From positions 1,798,001 to 1,862,000 of the forward strand of contig NC_007908.1 in assembly GCF_000013605.1 (NCBI RefSeq): 64,000 nt of DNA, read 5' to 3'. The notes beneath the pieces were generated by a model that saw only the letters and a list, made by a program, of their open reading frames with translations, did not search any database and was not told the origin of the DNA. A program made the translations under genes and the position numbers. This DNA comes from Rhodoferax ferrireducens T118 (GTDB lineage: Bacteria > Pseudomonadota > Gammaproteobacteria > Burkholderiales > Burkholderiaceae_C). This document shows positions 36,308 through 47,250 of this stretch, piece by piece. Each line of letters starts with the position of its first letter. Position 1 is the stretch's first letter.

Positions 36308-36530
36308 AAGAAGCGCTTCGAATACTGTGGCAAACGATGATCTGCAAGGTCTTGTGCACGCTGGCGAACAGGCGGCCTTGCCGAGGCCGAATATGATCGA
36401 TTCCCATCGGCAGCAAGCTGCCCGGACCCGCAGCATCAAGGACGTATTTCATGAAACCATTGACTTATCCAGGGTCAGAGATTACAGACCGCAAATTTCA
36501 GCGCACTTGTCAGCGCACCGCTGACTGAAG

Positions 36531-37361
36531 ATGACCCGTCGACAAAAAAAAGCCATGTTTGTCACCCCACTCGAAGTTCTTGTCGAACCCCTTTCGACCC
36601 TGTCTGCACGTCCAGGCGCGGGTCCGGCGAAGGCCGCCGTGGTCAACGCCCGTTGCGCGCACTGTCATCTGCGAACGTGGTGTTTACCCAGCGGCACGGA
36701 GAACAGCGATGCGGACTGCATCAACAGTCTGCTGTTTGGTCGACGCAAGATCAAGGCCGGTCAGAACTTGTACCTGGAGGGACAACCGTTCCAATACCTC
36801 TACGAGGTGCGCAGTGGCAACCTGAAATCTAGCCTGAAGACGTCGGATGGGTCCGAGCGGGTCAGTGCCTTTCACATGGCGGGAGAGCTGATTGGGCTGG
36901 ACGGCGTGGCTGAAGGCCAGCACGCCAGCAGCACCACCGCGCTGGAAGATAGCGAGGTCTGCGCCGTTTCCTACGCACTGTTGACCGAATTGGCGGGCAA
37001 CAATGCCCAATTGCAGCGCACGCTGATGCAGCATATGAGTCGCGAACTCGTGCGTGAACTTCGTTTGCTGATGCTGCTGGGTGGCATGACGGCCGAGAAG
37101 AGATTGGCAGCCTTCTTGTTGAACCTGTCGCAACGGCTGTCGGCCCGGGGCTATTCGCCGAGCGAGTTTCGAATAAGGATGACACGGGCCGACATCGGCA
37201 GTTATCTGGGTCTGACGCTGGAGACCGTCAGCCGTACCTTCTCTGCGTTCCAGAAGCTGAACCTGCTCGAAGTCAAAACCCGCCACATCCGGATCACTGA
37301 CCTGGGCGGCCTGACGCGCATCGGCGATGTGCATGCGCCGGCAACTACCAAGCCATCGTGA
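36531..37361 (+). CDS. fnr: FNR-type oxygen-sensing Crp/Fnr regulator
   Basis: The N-terminal cluster CAHCHLRTWC (Cys-x2-Cys-x5-Cys) and a fourth cysteine in DSEVCAVSY match the four ligands of the O2-labile [4Fe-4S] cluster of FNR. A cyclic-nucleotide-like beta barrel follows, then a helix-turn-helix TRADIGSYLGLTLETVSRTF whose E-x2-SR residues recognise TTGAT-N4-ATCAA sites. It would switch respiratory genes at low oxygen. Start may instead be ATG 36555 (MFVTPLEV); neither site has a strong Shine-Dalgarno. No exact FNR box was found at its own promoter. The 220 bp upstream hold nothing I recognise. Confidence 0.9.
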   Translation: MTRRQKKAMFVTPLEVLVEPLSTLSARPGAGPAKAAVVNARCAHCHLRTWCLPSGTENSDADCINSLLFGRRKIKAGQNLYLEGQPFQYLYEVRSGNLKSSLKTSDGSERVSAFHMAGELIGLDGVAEGQHASSTTALEDSEVCAVSYALLTELAGNNAQLQRTLMQHMSRELVRELRLLMLLGGMTAEKRLAAFLLNLSQRLSARGYSPSEFRIRMTRADIGSYLGLTLETVSRTFSAFQKLNLLEVKTRHIRITDLGGLTRIGDVHAPATTKPS

Positions 37362-37401
37362 CGCGGATGGCTTGCCTGCTTCAAAGGTTCAAATGTTTTT
37401 G

Positions 37402-37450
37402 ACCTCTAGCCCGCGCACGCTTTGTGTGAGTAGCTCCTGAATTAATAGCA
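37402..37450 (-). repeat. Dispersed repeat, copy E (divergent, intergenic)
   Basis: The minus strand reads GCTATTAATTCAGGAGCTAC, TCACACAAAGCGTGC, GCGGGCTAGAGGTC. The GCTATTAAT end and GGGCTAGAGG end are kept; the centre differs from copies A-D. Confidence 0.6.
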
Positions 37451-37470
37451 AAAACTTGCCATCTGCCAGC

Positions 37471-38043
37471 TTAGGACAACTGCGCATCCACCGGGTCATC
37501 AAACAAACCCGGCCCGTTGAATTGGGCATGCTCAATCAGCAGCAAACGCAGCTTGGTCGTGACATTGCCATGGGCCGAGAAGCCGCCCGCCCGCCCGTCG
37601 GCAGCGAGCACTCGGTGACACGGCACCACCGGTGCAAACGGGTTGGCGCCCAGCGCTTGCCCTACGGCGCGCGCCGCGCCGGGGTCGCCCAGCTGACGGG
37701 CGATGTCGCCATAGGTGACGGTCTCACCCGGCAAAAGGCGGCGCGCCAACTCGTAAACACGCTGGTGAAACGGCGGCACACCGTCCATGTCGAGCACCAC
37801 GTTCATTAAGTCCACCGGCGCCTGGAGCGCGCCACTGAGCAAGGCCATCACAGCGTCGATGGCCTCTTGTACCTGGGGTGGTGCAATAGCTTCACTGCAT
37901 TGTGGAAACCTGCGGTCCATGCGCGCGCGGGTCGCGGCCTCGTCCTGCTCGGGCAGCTGCACACCGGTCAGCCCGCGCTCGCTCCAGGCGATGCCGCAGT
38001 GGCCGATGGGCGTGGGGAAGAGGGCGTAGGCTTGGGTTGGCAT
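37471..38043 (-). CDS. ogt: Methylated-DNA-[protein]-cysteine S-methyltransferase
   Basis: A 190-residue repair protein starting MPTQAYALFPTPIG. The active-site motif PVVPCHRVLAADGRAGGFSA contains the acceptor cysteine (PCHRV), preceded by the DNA-binding helix-turn-helix VTYGDIARQLGDPGAARAVG and the Asn-hinge ALGANP. It irreversibly removes O6-methyl groups from guanine. The ORF extends 33 codons upstream with cysteine- and proline-rich text that does not look like this family, so the ATG at 38043 is used. Confidence 0.94.
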   Translation of the reverse strand: MPTQAYALFPTPIGHCGIAWSERGLTGVQLPEQDEAATRARMDRRFPQCSEAIAPPQVQEAIDAVMALLSGALQAPVDLMNVVLDMDGVPPFHQRVYELARRLLPGETVTYGDIARQLGDPGAARAVGQALGANPFAPVVPCHRVLAADGRAGGFSAHGNVTTKLRLLLIEHAQFNGPGLFDDPVDAQLS

Positions 38044-38131
38044 GGTTGGGAGTGAGGGGGCTGGCAGGGGGAGGGGCCGTCCAGGTGTGCAGCATGCGGT
38101 GGGTCCGGTGCAACGTCGGGTTGGACATCGC

Positions 38132-38560
38132 CTATTTTGCAACGGTTGCGCGGATAGCCCAAGCCCGGGCGGTCAACGAGATCGAGCCGTCGGCCTGGAC
38201 GGCGATTAGCTCTCGTATGCGGTTCCGTATGCGCGTTCTTGTGTTTTCATCGAGTGACATGGCGTAGGCGGGAGCCGGTCCCTGACCGCCCAAAAAGGGC
38301 TGCCAGTAGTCGTCGAAACTTGCGAACGGCGTCGGCACGTCGATGGCCGTCCCTTCTACGCCATGGAGTCCGGCGCCGGCGAAGAGCGCCATGAGCGCCT
38401 CTGGATGGCAGAGTGGAAAACGAATTCCTTCATCCATCCTCGCGGCATCCGGATTGAGCTCTACCGCTGCATCCCGGAAGAGGCGCATGAGTTCCATCTT
38501 TCCGGCGTAATCCCAGACATACGCTGCAATGGTTCCGCCGCTTGCCAAAACCAGAATCAC
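38132..38560 (-). pseudogene. C-terminal remnant of a SAM-dependent methyltransferase
   Basis: The frame reads LASGGTIAAYVWDYAGKMEL, RLFRDAAVELNPDAA, HPEALMALFAGAGL and FDDYWQPFLGGQGPAPAY, which looks like the second half of a class I methyltransferase. The motif I half is missing: the reading frame begins abruptly at the 3' end of the cupin gene (4-bp overlap), with no room for the lost ~100 residues. It is best explained as a deletion remnant fused to the cupin end. Whether it is still translated is unknown. Confidence 0.65.
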
Positions 38561-38967
38561 TGCGTCGGGTCAAGGAAAGGTGTTTCTGGATCACTCACAT
38601 AAAAGATCAGCACCCGAAGCGGCTCGGTACTGCTGCGGTTGTAACCGGTCATTTTGACGTTTGGCGGCTCCACGAATGCTTGGCCCGTCTTCAGGACAAC
38701 CGGCGCACGTCCCTCCAGCGCTAACGTGAATGCGCCGTCCAGGACGAATACTGTGACCGGAAATCGATGCGTATGGAACACGGTCTTGTCGCCGGGCTTG
38801 AAGTTTGCCGTCAGGACGCGAACTTGCTGCTTTTCGCCCTTGGGCATGCCAGACACATCTTCTTTCAAGATCATTTCGGGTCTTGCAATACTCTCCTGTT
38901 GCGCCATCGATGGCCAAGCCATGAACAGGGCCGCGAACAACAGGCCAGCGTGGATCGGTAGCTTCAT
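38557..38967 (-). CDS. Secreted cupin-domain protein
   Basis: A 136-residue protein with a signal peptide MKLPIHAGLLFAALFMAWPS ending AQQ, followed by a single cupin barrel: motif 1 contains KPGDKTVFHTHRFPVTVFVL (two histidines) and motif 2 GQAFVEPPNVKMTGYN. The ATG at 38967 has GAAAGGAG seven bases upstream. Cupins of this sort bind a metal and small organic ligands; the substrate is unknown. Periplasmic by its signal. Its 3' end abuts the truncated methyltransferase. Confidence 0.85.
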   Translation of the reverse strand: MKLPIHAGLLFAALFMAWPSMAQQESIARPEMILKEDVSGMPKGEKQQVRVLTANFKPGDKTVFHTHRFPVTVFVLDGAFTLALEGRAPVVLKTGQAFVEPPNVKMTGYNRSSTEPLRVLIFYVSDPETPFLDPTQ

Positions 38968-39257
38968 ACGTTCTCCTTTCCGGGTTGTCATGGAATCGTG
39001 CGTGTTCAGGGGTGACGCCTGACGGATGAAAGGGACTTCCCCATCCCAAGGTGGCCGTGCGCTTCATTCGGATTCTTGAATCTGAAGCAATTGTGAATCA
39101 CGGAGAATTAAATGCTGAACCGGTTGATGATGGAACCCTTGATAAATCTCAAAGTAGCGGCGTGATTGAAAGATGAAAAAGCAGCGCTCGTCATTGGTGT
39201 GACGGCCATCGCTGCAACACTTGCTAACCAGCCCGGTTGGCGAGACCTCAACCCGCG

Positions 39258-39587
39258 CTACTTGCGCAACACAATCGTGACCAGGGCTGACGCGTCTTCG
39301 AGTGCGGTCAGGCCATGCTGAACACCGCCTGCTACATACATGAGTTGATTGGCTTTCAGGGTCTGGGGCGTGTCTTCAATCGTGACTTCGACGCTTCCCT
39401 CCAGGCACTGAATGGTGATTTCACCGGCCACTTTGTGCGGTGGAAACGATTTGCCGGCCGGGAGCACCAGCTGGATGACTTCGAGCTGCTCGGACTTGAA
39501 TAACGCCGTGGTACGTGCATTCGCCAAGGCGCTTCCGAGCGGTAAAACATTGGTGGTCTGGCCTGCGGCCAAATGAGACATTGCCAT
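39258..39587 (-). CDS. Small cytoplasmic cupin protein
   Basis: A 109-residue cupin, MAMSHLAAGQTTNVLPLGSA, with GKSFPPHKVAGEITIQCLEG (motif 1) and NQLMYVAGGVQHGLTALED (motif 2). The ATG at 39587 has GGAG seven bases upstream; the earlier in-frame start at 39617 is less likely. No signal peptide. Function unknown; the family includes small metal-binding sensors and isomerases. The 266 bp between it and the secreted cupin hold no recognised feature. Confidence 0.8.
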   Translation of the reverse strand: MAMSHLAAGQTTNVLPLGSALANARTTALFKSEQLEVIQLVLPAGKSFPPHKVAGEITIQCLEGSVEVTIEDTPQTLKANQLMYVAGGVQHGLTALEDASALVTIVLRK

Positions 39588-39691
39588 AGTCAACACTCCA
39601 TGTGGATGTGGATCCAAGTTTGATTATCGTGCGTCCATGGTCACGGTCGGCGCAGACCCTGCGGCCGGTGTGCCCATGGTTTGATGCCGTT

Positions 39692-39743
39692 TTGGCCTCC
39701 AGCCCCCGTGCCTTCTACCCAAAATGCTATCTAATTAATAGCT
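39692..39743 (-). repeat. Dispersed repeat, copy F (intergenic)
   Basis: The minus strand reads GCTATTAATTAGATAGCATT, TTGGGTAGAAGGC, ACGGGGGCTGGAGGCC. It lies about 45 bp before the TPP riboswitch on the opposite strand. Confidence 0.75.
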
Positions 39744-39787
39744 AACTGAGTTGGCCGTGTGCCCAGGCAACGACAATTCAGCCGGAT

Positions 39788-41870
<2,083 letters not shown>

Positions 41871-41920
41871 TCACTGCGGCCGCAGCCAGCGCTAAAAAAG
41901 ACTGGTTTGCGCCGCTGGTG

Positions 41921-43525
41921 TCACGAAGTGATTGGTAGCGCCTGTCCCGAGGTGTTGATGAACACCACTTGCCCTTGCTCGTCAACGCAGAAGGTGCCGG
42001 CGCCGGATTCCTGACGCAGCCGTGCCATCAGTTTGTCAAAGCGCAGGTCCACCGCCCCGGCCACGCCAACGCTCACCTCAAGCTTGGCGGCGCGTCCCAG
42101 CGCGATTTGCTTTTCCAGCTCAACTTGTTCAACCAGGGATTGGCCCCAAACCTGCACGGCGTGCACTCTGGAGGCCTTGACACGCTCCAACAGTCCCTTG
42201 GGGTCCCCCGCGGCCGTCAGTTGCTTGGCCAGTTTTTCCAGGTTCTCTTCAATCGATTTTTCTTTGGCGATGCGCTCTTGCAGCGCCTGGTATTTGGCCT
42301 GCAGCTCCGCGTTGGCGCCCAGCACCAGTTGCGTCACACCGGTCTTGGCCGAGCCCAGCAAGGGCACCTTGATCAGCATCATGGCGGTGGCCGAGCCTCC
42401 AAACATGCGTCCGCGCGTGGGCGAAGCGGCGCCGATGACGATTTGGTTGAGTGACTGCAATTCACACTCCAAAGCCATGTCGTCCAGTGCAATCACGGTA
42501 CCGGCATCAATATGGGCGCCTTCTGCAAAACGTGCGCTGACTGAGCCACCTGCGCGCAGCCTGGCATGGGCGATGACGCCCCCTGTCACTTGAATATTGC
42601 CACCGGCCTCGAGAAGCCCGCCGTCCACCATGCCCTTGACCACGATGTCGCCGCTCGCCCGGACTTTCATGCCCTGCAGGACGTCGCCATCGACCTGCAC
42701 GGTGCCGTCATAGTGGATGTTGCCGGTCGCCATGTTGACTTCCGCGACCCGCAGGATCGGCTCCACCATGATGCCGCCTTTGACCCGCACCGGTTGCCCG
42801 CTCACCGCTGCCAGCAGCAGGTTGGGGTCGTCGCTGGCCATCTGCGCGCCAGTCAGTCCGGCGGCAAAAGGCTCGTCGCGTCCGGGGCGGGGCGCCAGCA
42901 CACGGCCACGGATGCTATGGCCGACAACGCCGGCCGTCGGCGGAATGCGGCGCATCAGAGGCGCACCCGCCTGTACCGAGTCAATGCTGCCGTGCTCCCG
43001 GTAGTCGATCAGGCCATTTTCATCCAGCTGGGGTACGCGGTCCACTGCTTGCGGGATCATTGCTTCAAAAACGGTGTCACGCCCGTCTTCGGCTTTGACA
43101 CCACGGGCCACCAGCACACGCTCGCAGACTCCCGGCTCACAGGCCCGCAGCAGTGCCGCTTCGTCGACGCCGAACAGGACGCCCGCCTCAGCCAGCGCCC
43201 GCATGAGGTCTTCCATGGCGATCGTCTTGCCGCCGTGTGCGGGACTCAGGCTGATCTCGGCTGCCATTTCGTCGGGCGCAATGTGGACCTGGATCGTGGC
43301 GTCGCTGCGCTGGGCTAGCAGCCGCTCGAAGGGGCTTTGCTGGGTGTTGCAATCGTGGGCAGCACTGGCAATCGCCTCTTCGTGCAGCAGGCAATCGCCA
43401 TACCCGGCTTGTGCCAGCAGGGTATGCAGTGCGGCGCTGTCAACAGGCAGGCGCTCTGGCGCTGGCTCGCAGCGCAAGAACACCTGTCCATCCGCTTCCC
43501 GGAAAGAAATGTTTGGAAGGTCCAT
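41921..43525 (-). CDS. FapA/DUF342 family protein
   Basis: A 534-residue protein. Residues 130-380 hold the FapA core, a right-handed beta-helix-like repeat (IHYDGTVQVDGDVLQGMKVR, ASGDIVVKGMVDGGLLEAGG, NIQVTGGVIAHARLRAGGSV), followed by a glutamate/lysine-rich coiled coil (residues 415-470). FapA-like proteins are polymer-forming or surface-associated factors of unclear role in gram-negatives. No signal peptide. It lies convergent with thiC, 50 bp apart, and 63 bp downstream of argH on the same strand. Confidence 0.85.
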   Translation of the reverse strand: MDLPNISFREADGQVFLRCEPAPERLPVDSAALHTLLAQAGYGDCLLHEEAIASAAHDCNTQQSPFERLLAQRSDATIQVHIAPDEMAAEISLSPAHGGKTIAMEDLMRALAEAGVLFGVDEAALLRACEPGVCERVLVARGVKAEDGRDTVFEAMIPQAVDRVPQLDENGLIDYREHGSIDSVQAGAPLMRRIPPTAGVVGHSIRGRVLAPRPGRDEPFAAGLTGAQMASDDPNLLLAAVSGQPVRVKGGIMVEPILRVAEVNMATGNIHYDGTVQVDGDVLQGMKVRASGDIVVKGMVDGGLLEAGGNIQVTGGVIAHARLRAGGSVSARFAEGAHIDAGTVIALDDMALECELQSLNQIVIGAASPTRGRMFGGSATAMMLIKVPLLGSAKTGVTQLVLGANAELQAKYQALQERIAKEKSIEENLEKLAKQLTAAGDPKGLLERVKASRVHAVQVWGQSLVEQVELEKQIALGRAAKLEVSVGVAGAVDLRFDKLMARLRQESGAGTFCVDEQGQVVFINTSGQALPITS

Positions 43526-43588
43526 GGCCTATAGTTTGCCCGACTTTCCTATGGCGGTTCGCTGGACTGCGGTGTGCAGCCAGTTTCT

Positions 43589-45040
43589 TTAACCCAACCT
43601 TGCCCGGTGTCGTGCGATCTGCGCGCGCACCTGGTTCGGCGCGGTCCCGCCCAGAATGTCGCGTGCATTGAGCGAGCCGCGCAAGGACAGCACCTCGTAC
43701 ACGTCCTTCTCAATACCCGGGTTGAACTGCTGCAACACCGCCAGCGGCAATTCCGACAGATCCACCTGGTGGGTGATGGCGGCTTTCACGGCGTGCGCCA
43801 CCGTCTCATGCGCATCGCGGAATGGCAGGCCTTTTTTGACCAGATAGTCGGCCAGATCGGTGGCGGTGGCGTAGCCTTTGAGCGCTGCTTGTTCCATGGC
43901 TTGCGGGTTGACGCTGATGCCACCCTCTTTGATGCCGGTGGCGGGGTTGAGCTGGCCGCCGATCATCTCGGCAAAGATGCGCAGTGTGTCTTTGAGCGTG
44001 TCCACCGTGTCAAACAGTGGCTCCTTGTCTTCCTGGTTGTCCTTGTTGTAGGCCAGCGGCTGGCCCTTCATCAGGGTGATCAGGCCCATCAGGTGGCCGA
44101 CCACGCGCCCGGTCTTGCCGCGCGCCAGTTCGGGTACGTCCGGGTTTTTCTTCTGCGGCATGATGGAACTGCCGGTGGTGAAGCGGTCGGCGATTTTGAT
44201 AAAGCCAAAGTTCTGGCTCATCCACAAAATCAGCTCTTCGCTCATGCGGCTGATGTGCACCATGCAGAGCGAGGCGGCCGCGGTGAATTCAATGGCGAAA
44301 TCACGGTCGCTGACAGCGTCCAGCGAGTTCTGGCAGACGCAAGGATGGCCTTTCTCATCGACCATGCCCAGACTGACCGCCACACGCTCGCGGTCCAGCG
44401 GGTAGCTGGTGCCGGCCAGCGCGGCGGCGCCCAGGGGCAGGCGGTTGGTGCGACGGCGCACCTCGCTCATGCGTTCGGCGTCGCGGCTGAACATCTCGAC
44501 ATAGGCCAGCATGTGGTGACCAAAGCTGATCGGCTGCGCCACCTGCAGGTGAGTGAAACCCGGCAGAATCACTTCGACATTTTTCTCGGCCACTTCCAGC
44601 AGTGCCTTTTGCAGGTCGGTGAGCAGCGCGCCGATCAGGTCAATCTCGCCGCGCAGCCAAAGCCGCACGTCGGTGGCGACCTGGTCGTTGCGACTGCGGC
44701 CAGTGTGCAGGCGCTTGCCCGCCAGGCCGATGAGTTGCGTCAAGCGCGCTTCGATGTTGAGATGCACGTCTTCGAGCTCAAGCTTCCAGTCAAAGGCGCC
44801 GGATTCGATCTCGGCGCTGATGGTGGCCATGCCGCTTTGAATCGCGTTGTGATCTTCGCTGCTGATGATTTTTTGCGCCGCCAGCATGTCGGCATGGGCC
44901 AGACTGCCGGCAATGTCGGCCTGCCACAGCCGCTTGTCAAAAAACACGCTGGCGGTGTAGCGCTTGACCAGATCGCTCATGGGCTCGGAGAACAGGGCGG
45001 ACCAGGCTTGCGATTTTTTATCAAATTGGTTGTGTGACAT
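43589..45040 (-). CDS. argH: Argininosuccinate lyase
   Basis: A 483-residue fumarase-superfamily enzyme. The signature [20 protein letters not shown] is near residue 290, the catalytic histidine region [16 protein letters not shown] near residue 115 and the second one [18 protein letters not shown] near residue 165. It splits argininosuccinate into arginine and fumarate. It is divergent from the AlgZ-type kinase gene 87 bp away; this argH-algZ-algR order is conserved in Burkholderiales. Confidence 0.97.
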   Translation of the reverse strand: MSHNQFDKKSQAWSALFSEPMSDLVKRYTASVFFDKRLWQADIAGSLAHADMLAAQKIISSEDHNAIQSGMATISAEIESGAFDWKLELEDVHLNIEARLTQLIGLAGKRLHTGRSRNDQVATDVRLWLRGEIDLIGALLTDLQKALLEVAEKNVEVILPGFTHLQVAQPISFGHHMLAYVEMFSRDAERMSEVRRRTNRLPLGAAALAGTSYPLDRERVAVSLGMVDEKGHPCVCQNSLDAVSDRDFAIEFTAAASLCMVHISRMSEELILWMSQNFGFIKIADRFTTGSSIMPQKKNPDVPELARGKTGRVVGHLMGLITLMKGQPLAYNKDNQEDKEPLFDTVDTLKDTLRIFAEMIGGQLNPATGIKEGGISVNPQAMEQAALKGYATATDLADYLVKKGLPFRDAHETVAHAVKAAITHQVDLSELPLAVLQQFNPGIEKDVYEVLSLRGSLNARDILGGTAPNQVRAQIARHRARLG

Positions 45041-45127
45041 GGGGTGGGCTCATGCGAGTAAGGCTTGCGCCAGAGAATCATCAATAATCAGCCCCAAGCT
45101 TGCGTCAGCTTGAAACCTCATTAATCA

Positions 45128-46171
45128 ATGAAAGATTCCCAAATTTTATCGACCTTCCAGGAACAGGCGCCAGAGTTGTCTGCGCCGGCGCCCAAGCCTG
45201 CGGCCATGCTGGTGTTTGATGCCTGTCACGTGGGCGTGATGCTGCGTGCCGTACTGTTTGTTGAAGCGGTGGTGGCGGTGGGGGCCATGTTTGGTTCCGC
45301 CACGTTTCTTGACTGGCTGACGCGCCTGTCCCTGCTCACCGGCGGCGCTTTGCCGGCCACATTGGTCTGGTTGATTGTGGCGTGCAGCCTCAAGAAATTG
45401 CTGGCCCGGCTGAGCAGCAGCGCCCAGCAGGTGGTCGGGGTCGCCCTGGGAGCTGTGGCTGGTTTGTATGGCTGTGGCGTGCTGTCCTTGGTGGGGCTGC
45501 TGGAGCCGGCACCCTGGCTGGCCAGTGCGGCCAGCGGTGCCCTGTTGTCGGCGGCGCTGGTGGCGGCGCTGGTGTTGCGCGCCAAAGGCCAGACGCCGGC
45601 GGCCACGGCGGCGCGCTTGAGTGAGTTGCAGGCCCGCATTCGTCCGCATTTTTTGTTCAATACGCTCAACACGGCGATTGCGCTGGTGCGCGCTGAGCCG
45701 GCCAAGGCCGAAACCTTGCTGGAAGATTTGAGCGACCTGTTTCGCCATGCACTCATGGAACAGGGGAAATCGGTCACCCTGCTTGATGAGATCATGCTGG
45801 CGCAGCGCTATCTGGCGATCGAAAAGCTGCGCTTTGGTGAGCGCATTCAGGTGGAGTGGGCATTGGACCCGGCTGCATCGACCGCCAAATTGCCGCCCTT
45901 GCTGTTGCAGCCGCTGGTGGAAAACGCCGTCAAACACGGGGTCGAGCCCAGCGCGCAAGGGGCAGAAATCAAAATATCCACGCAACGCCGCGGCTCAAGC
46001 GTCGTCATCAAGGTGACCAACACGGTGCCCGTGGGCAACAGTGAGCCTGGCAGCGGCGTGGCGCTGAATAATGTGCGGGACCGGCTCAGCCTGCTGCACG
46101 ACCTGCAGGGCCAGTTTCAGTACGGGTTGAAAGACGGCGTGTTTCAGGTTCGCATCGAGGTGCCGCTATGA
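45128..46171 (+). CDS. LytS/AlgZ-type sensor histidine kinase
   Basis: A 347-residue membrane kinase with about four helices in residues 30-140. The His_kinase-type domain begins ARIRPHFLFNTLNTAIALVR with the phospho-accepting histidine, and the ATP-binding N box is LLQPLVENAVKHGVEPSAQG. This class pairs with LytTR regulators. Its partner gene follows after 19 bp. The sensed signal is unknown. Confidence 0.92.
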   Translation: MKDSQILSTFQEQAPELSAPAPKPAAMLVFDACHVGVMLRAVLFVEAVVAVGAMFGSATFLDWLTRLSLLTGGALPATLVWLIVACSLKKLLARLSSSAQQVVGVALGAVAGLYGCGVLSLVGLLEPAPWLASAASGALLSAALVAALVLRAKGQTPAATAARLSELQARIRPHFLFNTLNTAIALVRAEPAKAETLLEDLSDLFRHALMEQGKSVTLLDEIMLAQRYLAIEKLRFGERIQVEWALDPAASTAKLPPLLLQPLVENAVKHGVEPSAQGAEIKISTQRRGSSVVIKVTNTVPVGNSEPGSGVALNNVRDRLSLLHDLQGQFQYGLKDGVFQVRIEVPL

Positions 46172-46190
46172 GGCCAGGGAGGCTGGCGCG

Positions 46191-46931
46191 ATGGCTCTGA
46201 AGGTATTGATCGTGGACGATGAAGCCCTGGCGCGCGCCCGCCTGCGAACGCTGCTGGGGGATTGCAACGCGCCTGCGGCCAGTGTTGAGGCCGAGGCCGC
46301 CAACGCCGCGCAGGCCTTGGCGTGGCTGCAGCACCACCCGGTCGATGTGGCCTTGATCGATATTCACATGCCGGGTTCCGACGGCTTGAGGCTGGCGCAG
46401 ACGCTGCGCACGCTGCCCCAGCCGCCGGCGGTGGTGTTTGTTACCGCCTACGCTGAACACGCCGTGCAGGCGTTCGAGGTCGAAGCGGCGGACTATCTGA
46501 CCAAGCCGGTCCGGCTGGAGCGGCTGCAGCTTGCGCTACAAAAAATAGAGCGAAATAGGCAGAATGGACGGGGGCCGCAGCCCGATTTTCCTGGGGAAGT
46601 GTTGATTATTCAAGACCGTGGCCGGACCGAGCGTGTACCGCTGGCCGAGGTGTTGTACCTCAAGGCGGAGCTGAAATACATCACGGTCCGCACGGCTGCT
46701 CGGAGCTATATTCTGGAGGGCTCCTTGAGTGAGCTCGAAGACAAGTACGGGACGCGCTTCCTGCGCATCCACCGTAATACCCTGATTGCCCGGCGCGCTG
46801 TGCGCTCGCTGGAGAAGTACCATGACCCGCAAGAAGGCGAGGGCTGGGCGGTGCGGCTCAACGGCATTGATGAATTGCTGTGGGTGTCGCGCCGGCAATT
46901 GGCGGCGGTGCGGGAGCTGGTCGCAAGTTAG
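46191..46931 (+). CDS. AlgR/LytR-type response regulator with LytTR DNA-binding domain
   Basis: A 246-residue regulator. The receiver domain starts LKVLIVDDEALARARLRTLL with the phosphorylated aspartate in DVALIDIHMPGSDG and the conserved Lys in YLTKPVRL. The LytTR domain follows (VLYLKAELKYITVRTAARSY, FLRIHRNTLIARRAV). The linker, residues 115-130 (ALQKIERNRQNGRGPQ), is encoded by a copy of the dispersed repeat. It probably controls genes for surface or metabolic functions; targets cannot be read here. Confidence 0.92.
   Translation: MALKVLIVDDEALARARLRTLLGDCNAPAASVEAEAANAAQALAWLQHHPVDVALIDIHMPGSDGLRLAQTLRTLPQPPAVVFVTAYAEHAVQAFEVEAADYLTKPVRLERLQLALQKIERNRQNGRGPQPDFPGEVLIIQDRGRTERVPLAEVLYLKAELKYITVRTAARSYILEGSLSELEDKYGTRFLRIHRNTLIARRAVRSLEKYHDPQEGEGWAVRLNGIDELLWVSRRQLAAVRELVAS
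46535..46580 (+). repeat. Dispersed repeat, copy J, in the AlgR-type linker
   Basis: The plus strand reads GCTACAAAAAATAGAGCGAA, ATAGGCAGAA, TGGACGGGGGCCGCAG. It falls between the receiver and LytTR domains, in a different reading frame from copies A-C. Confidence 0.65.
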
Positions 46932-47250
46932 ACCGTGAACATCCTGGCCGGCCAAGGTCATGCAGCGCTGGCGGCGGCGCAAGTCAAAGGGATCCGCTTG
47001 AACCCCCTCGGCCAGCAATGCCTTGCCTGAAGTGGTTCATGTGTTTTTGATCTCCATGCCGACTTGGCAATCCCCCCGCAGCACAGTCTCGGCGCGCGGG
47101 CATCCATGAAAACAAAATTTTTTTCTGAGGAACGGATTGCCACTTGTTTACCAGTTTACAAATGACTATCATTACCAAATTGATTGAAAAAAATCAGCTT
47201 GATTCAAGAATATTCGGGGAGTTGGGGACGTCTTAATCAAGGAGAAGAAA
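46932..47250 (+). promoter_or_regulatory. Promoter region of the decaheme cytochrome gene, with a Fur-like site
   Basis: A TTGTTT (47144) and TATCAT (47167) pair with 17-bp spacing could be the -35 and -10. The -10 lies in AATGACTATCATTA (47161-47174), a dyad AATGA-CTA-TCATT that matches 13 of 19 positions of the Fur box. The ribosome site AAGGAG is eight bases before the ATG. The remaining 200 bp hold no other feature I recognise. Confidence 0.5.

Noticed and set aside
36308..36530. Short open frames between the HlyD and fnr genes
   Set aside because: No ribosome site, no similarity I recognise, and they overlap the end of the HlyD gene.
43574..45037. 487-codon plus-strand frame opposite argH
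   Set aside because: Shadow of argH; histidine/glutamine-rich text typical of antisense frames.
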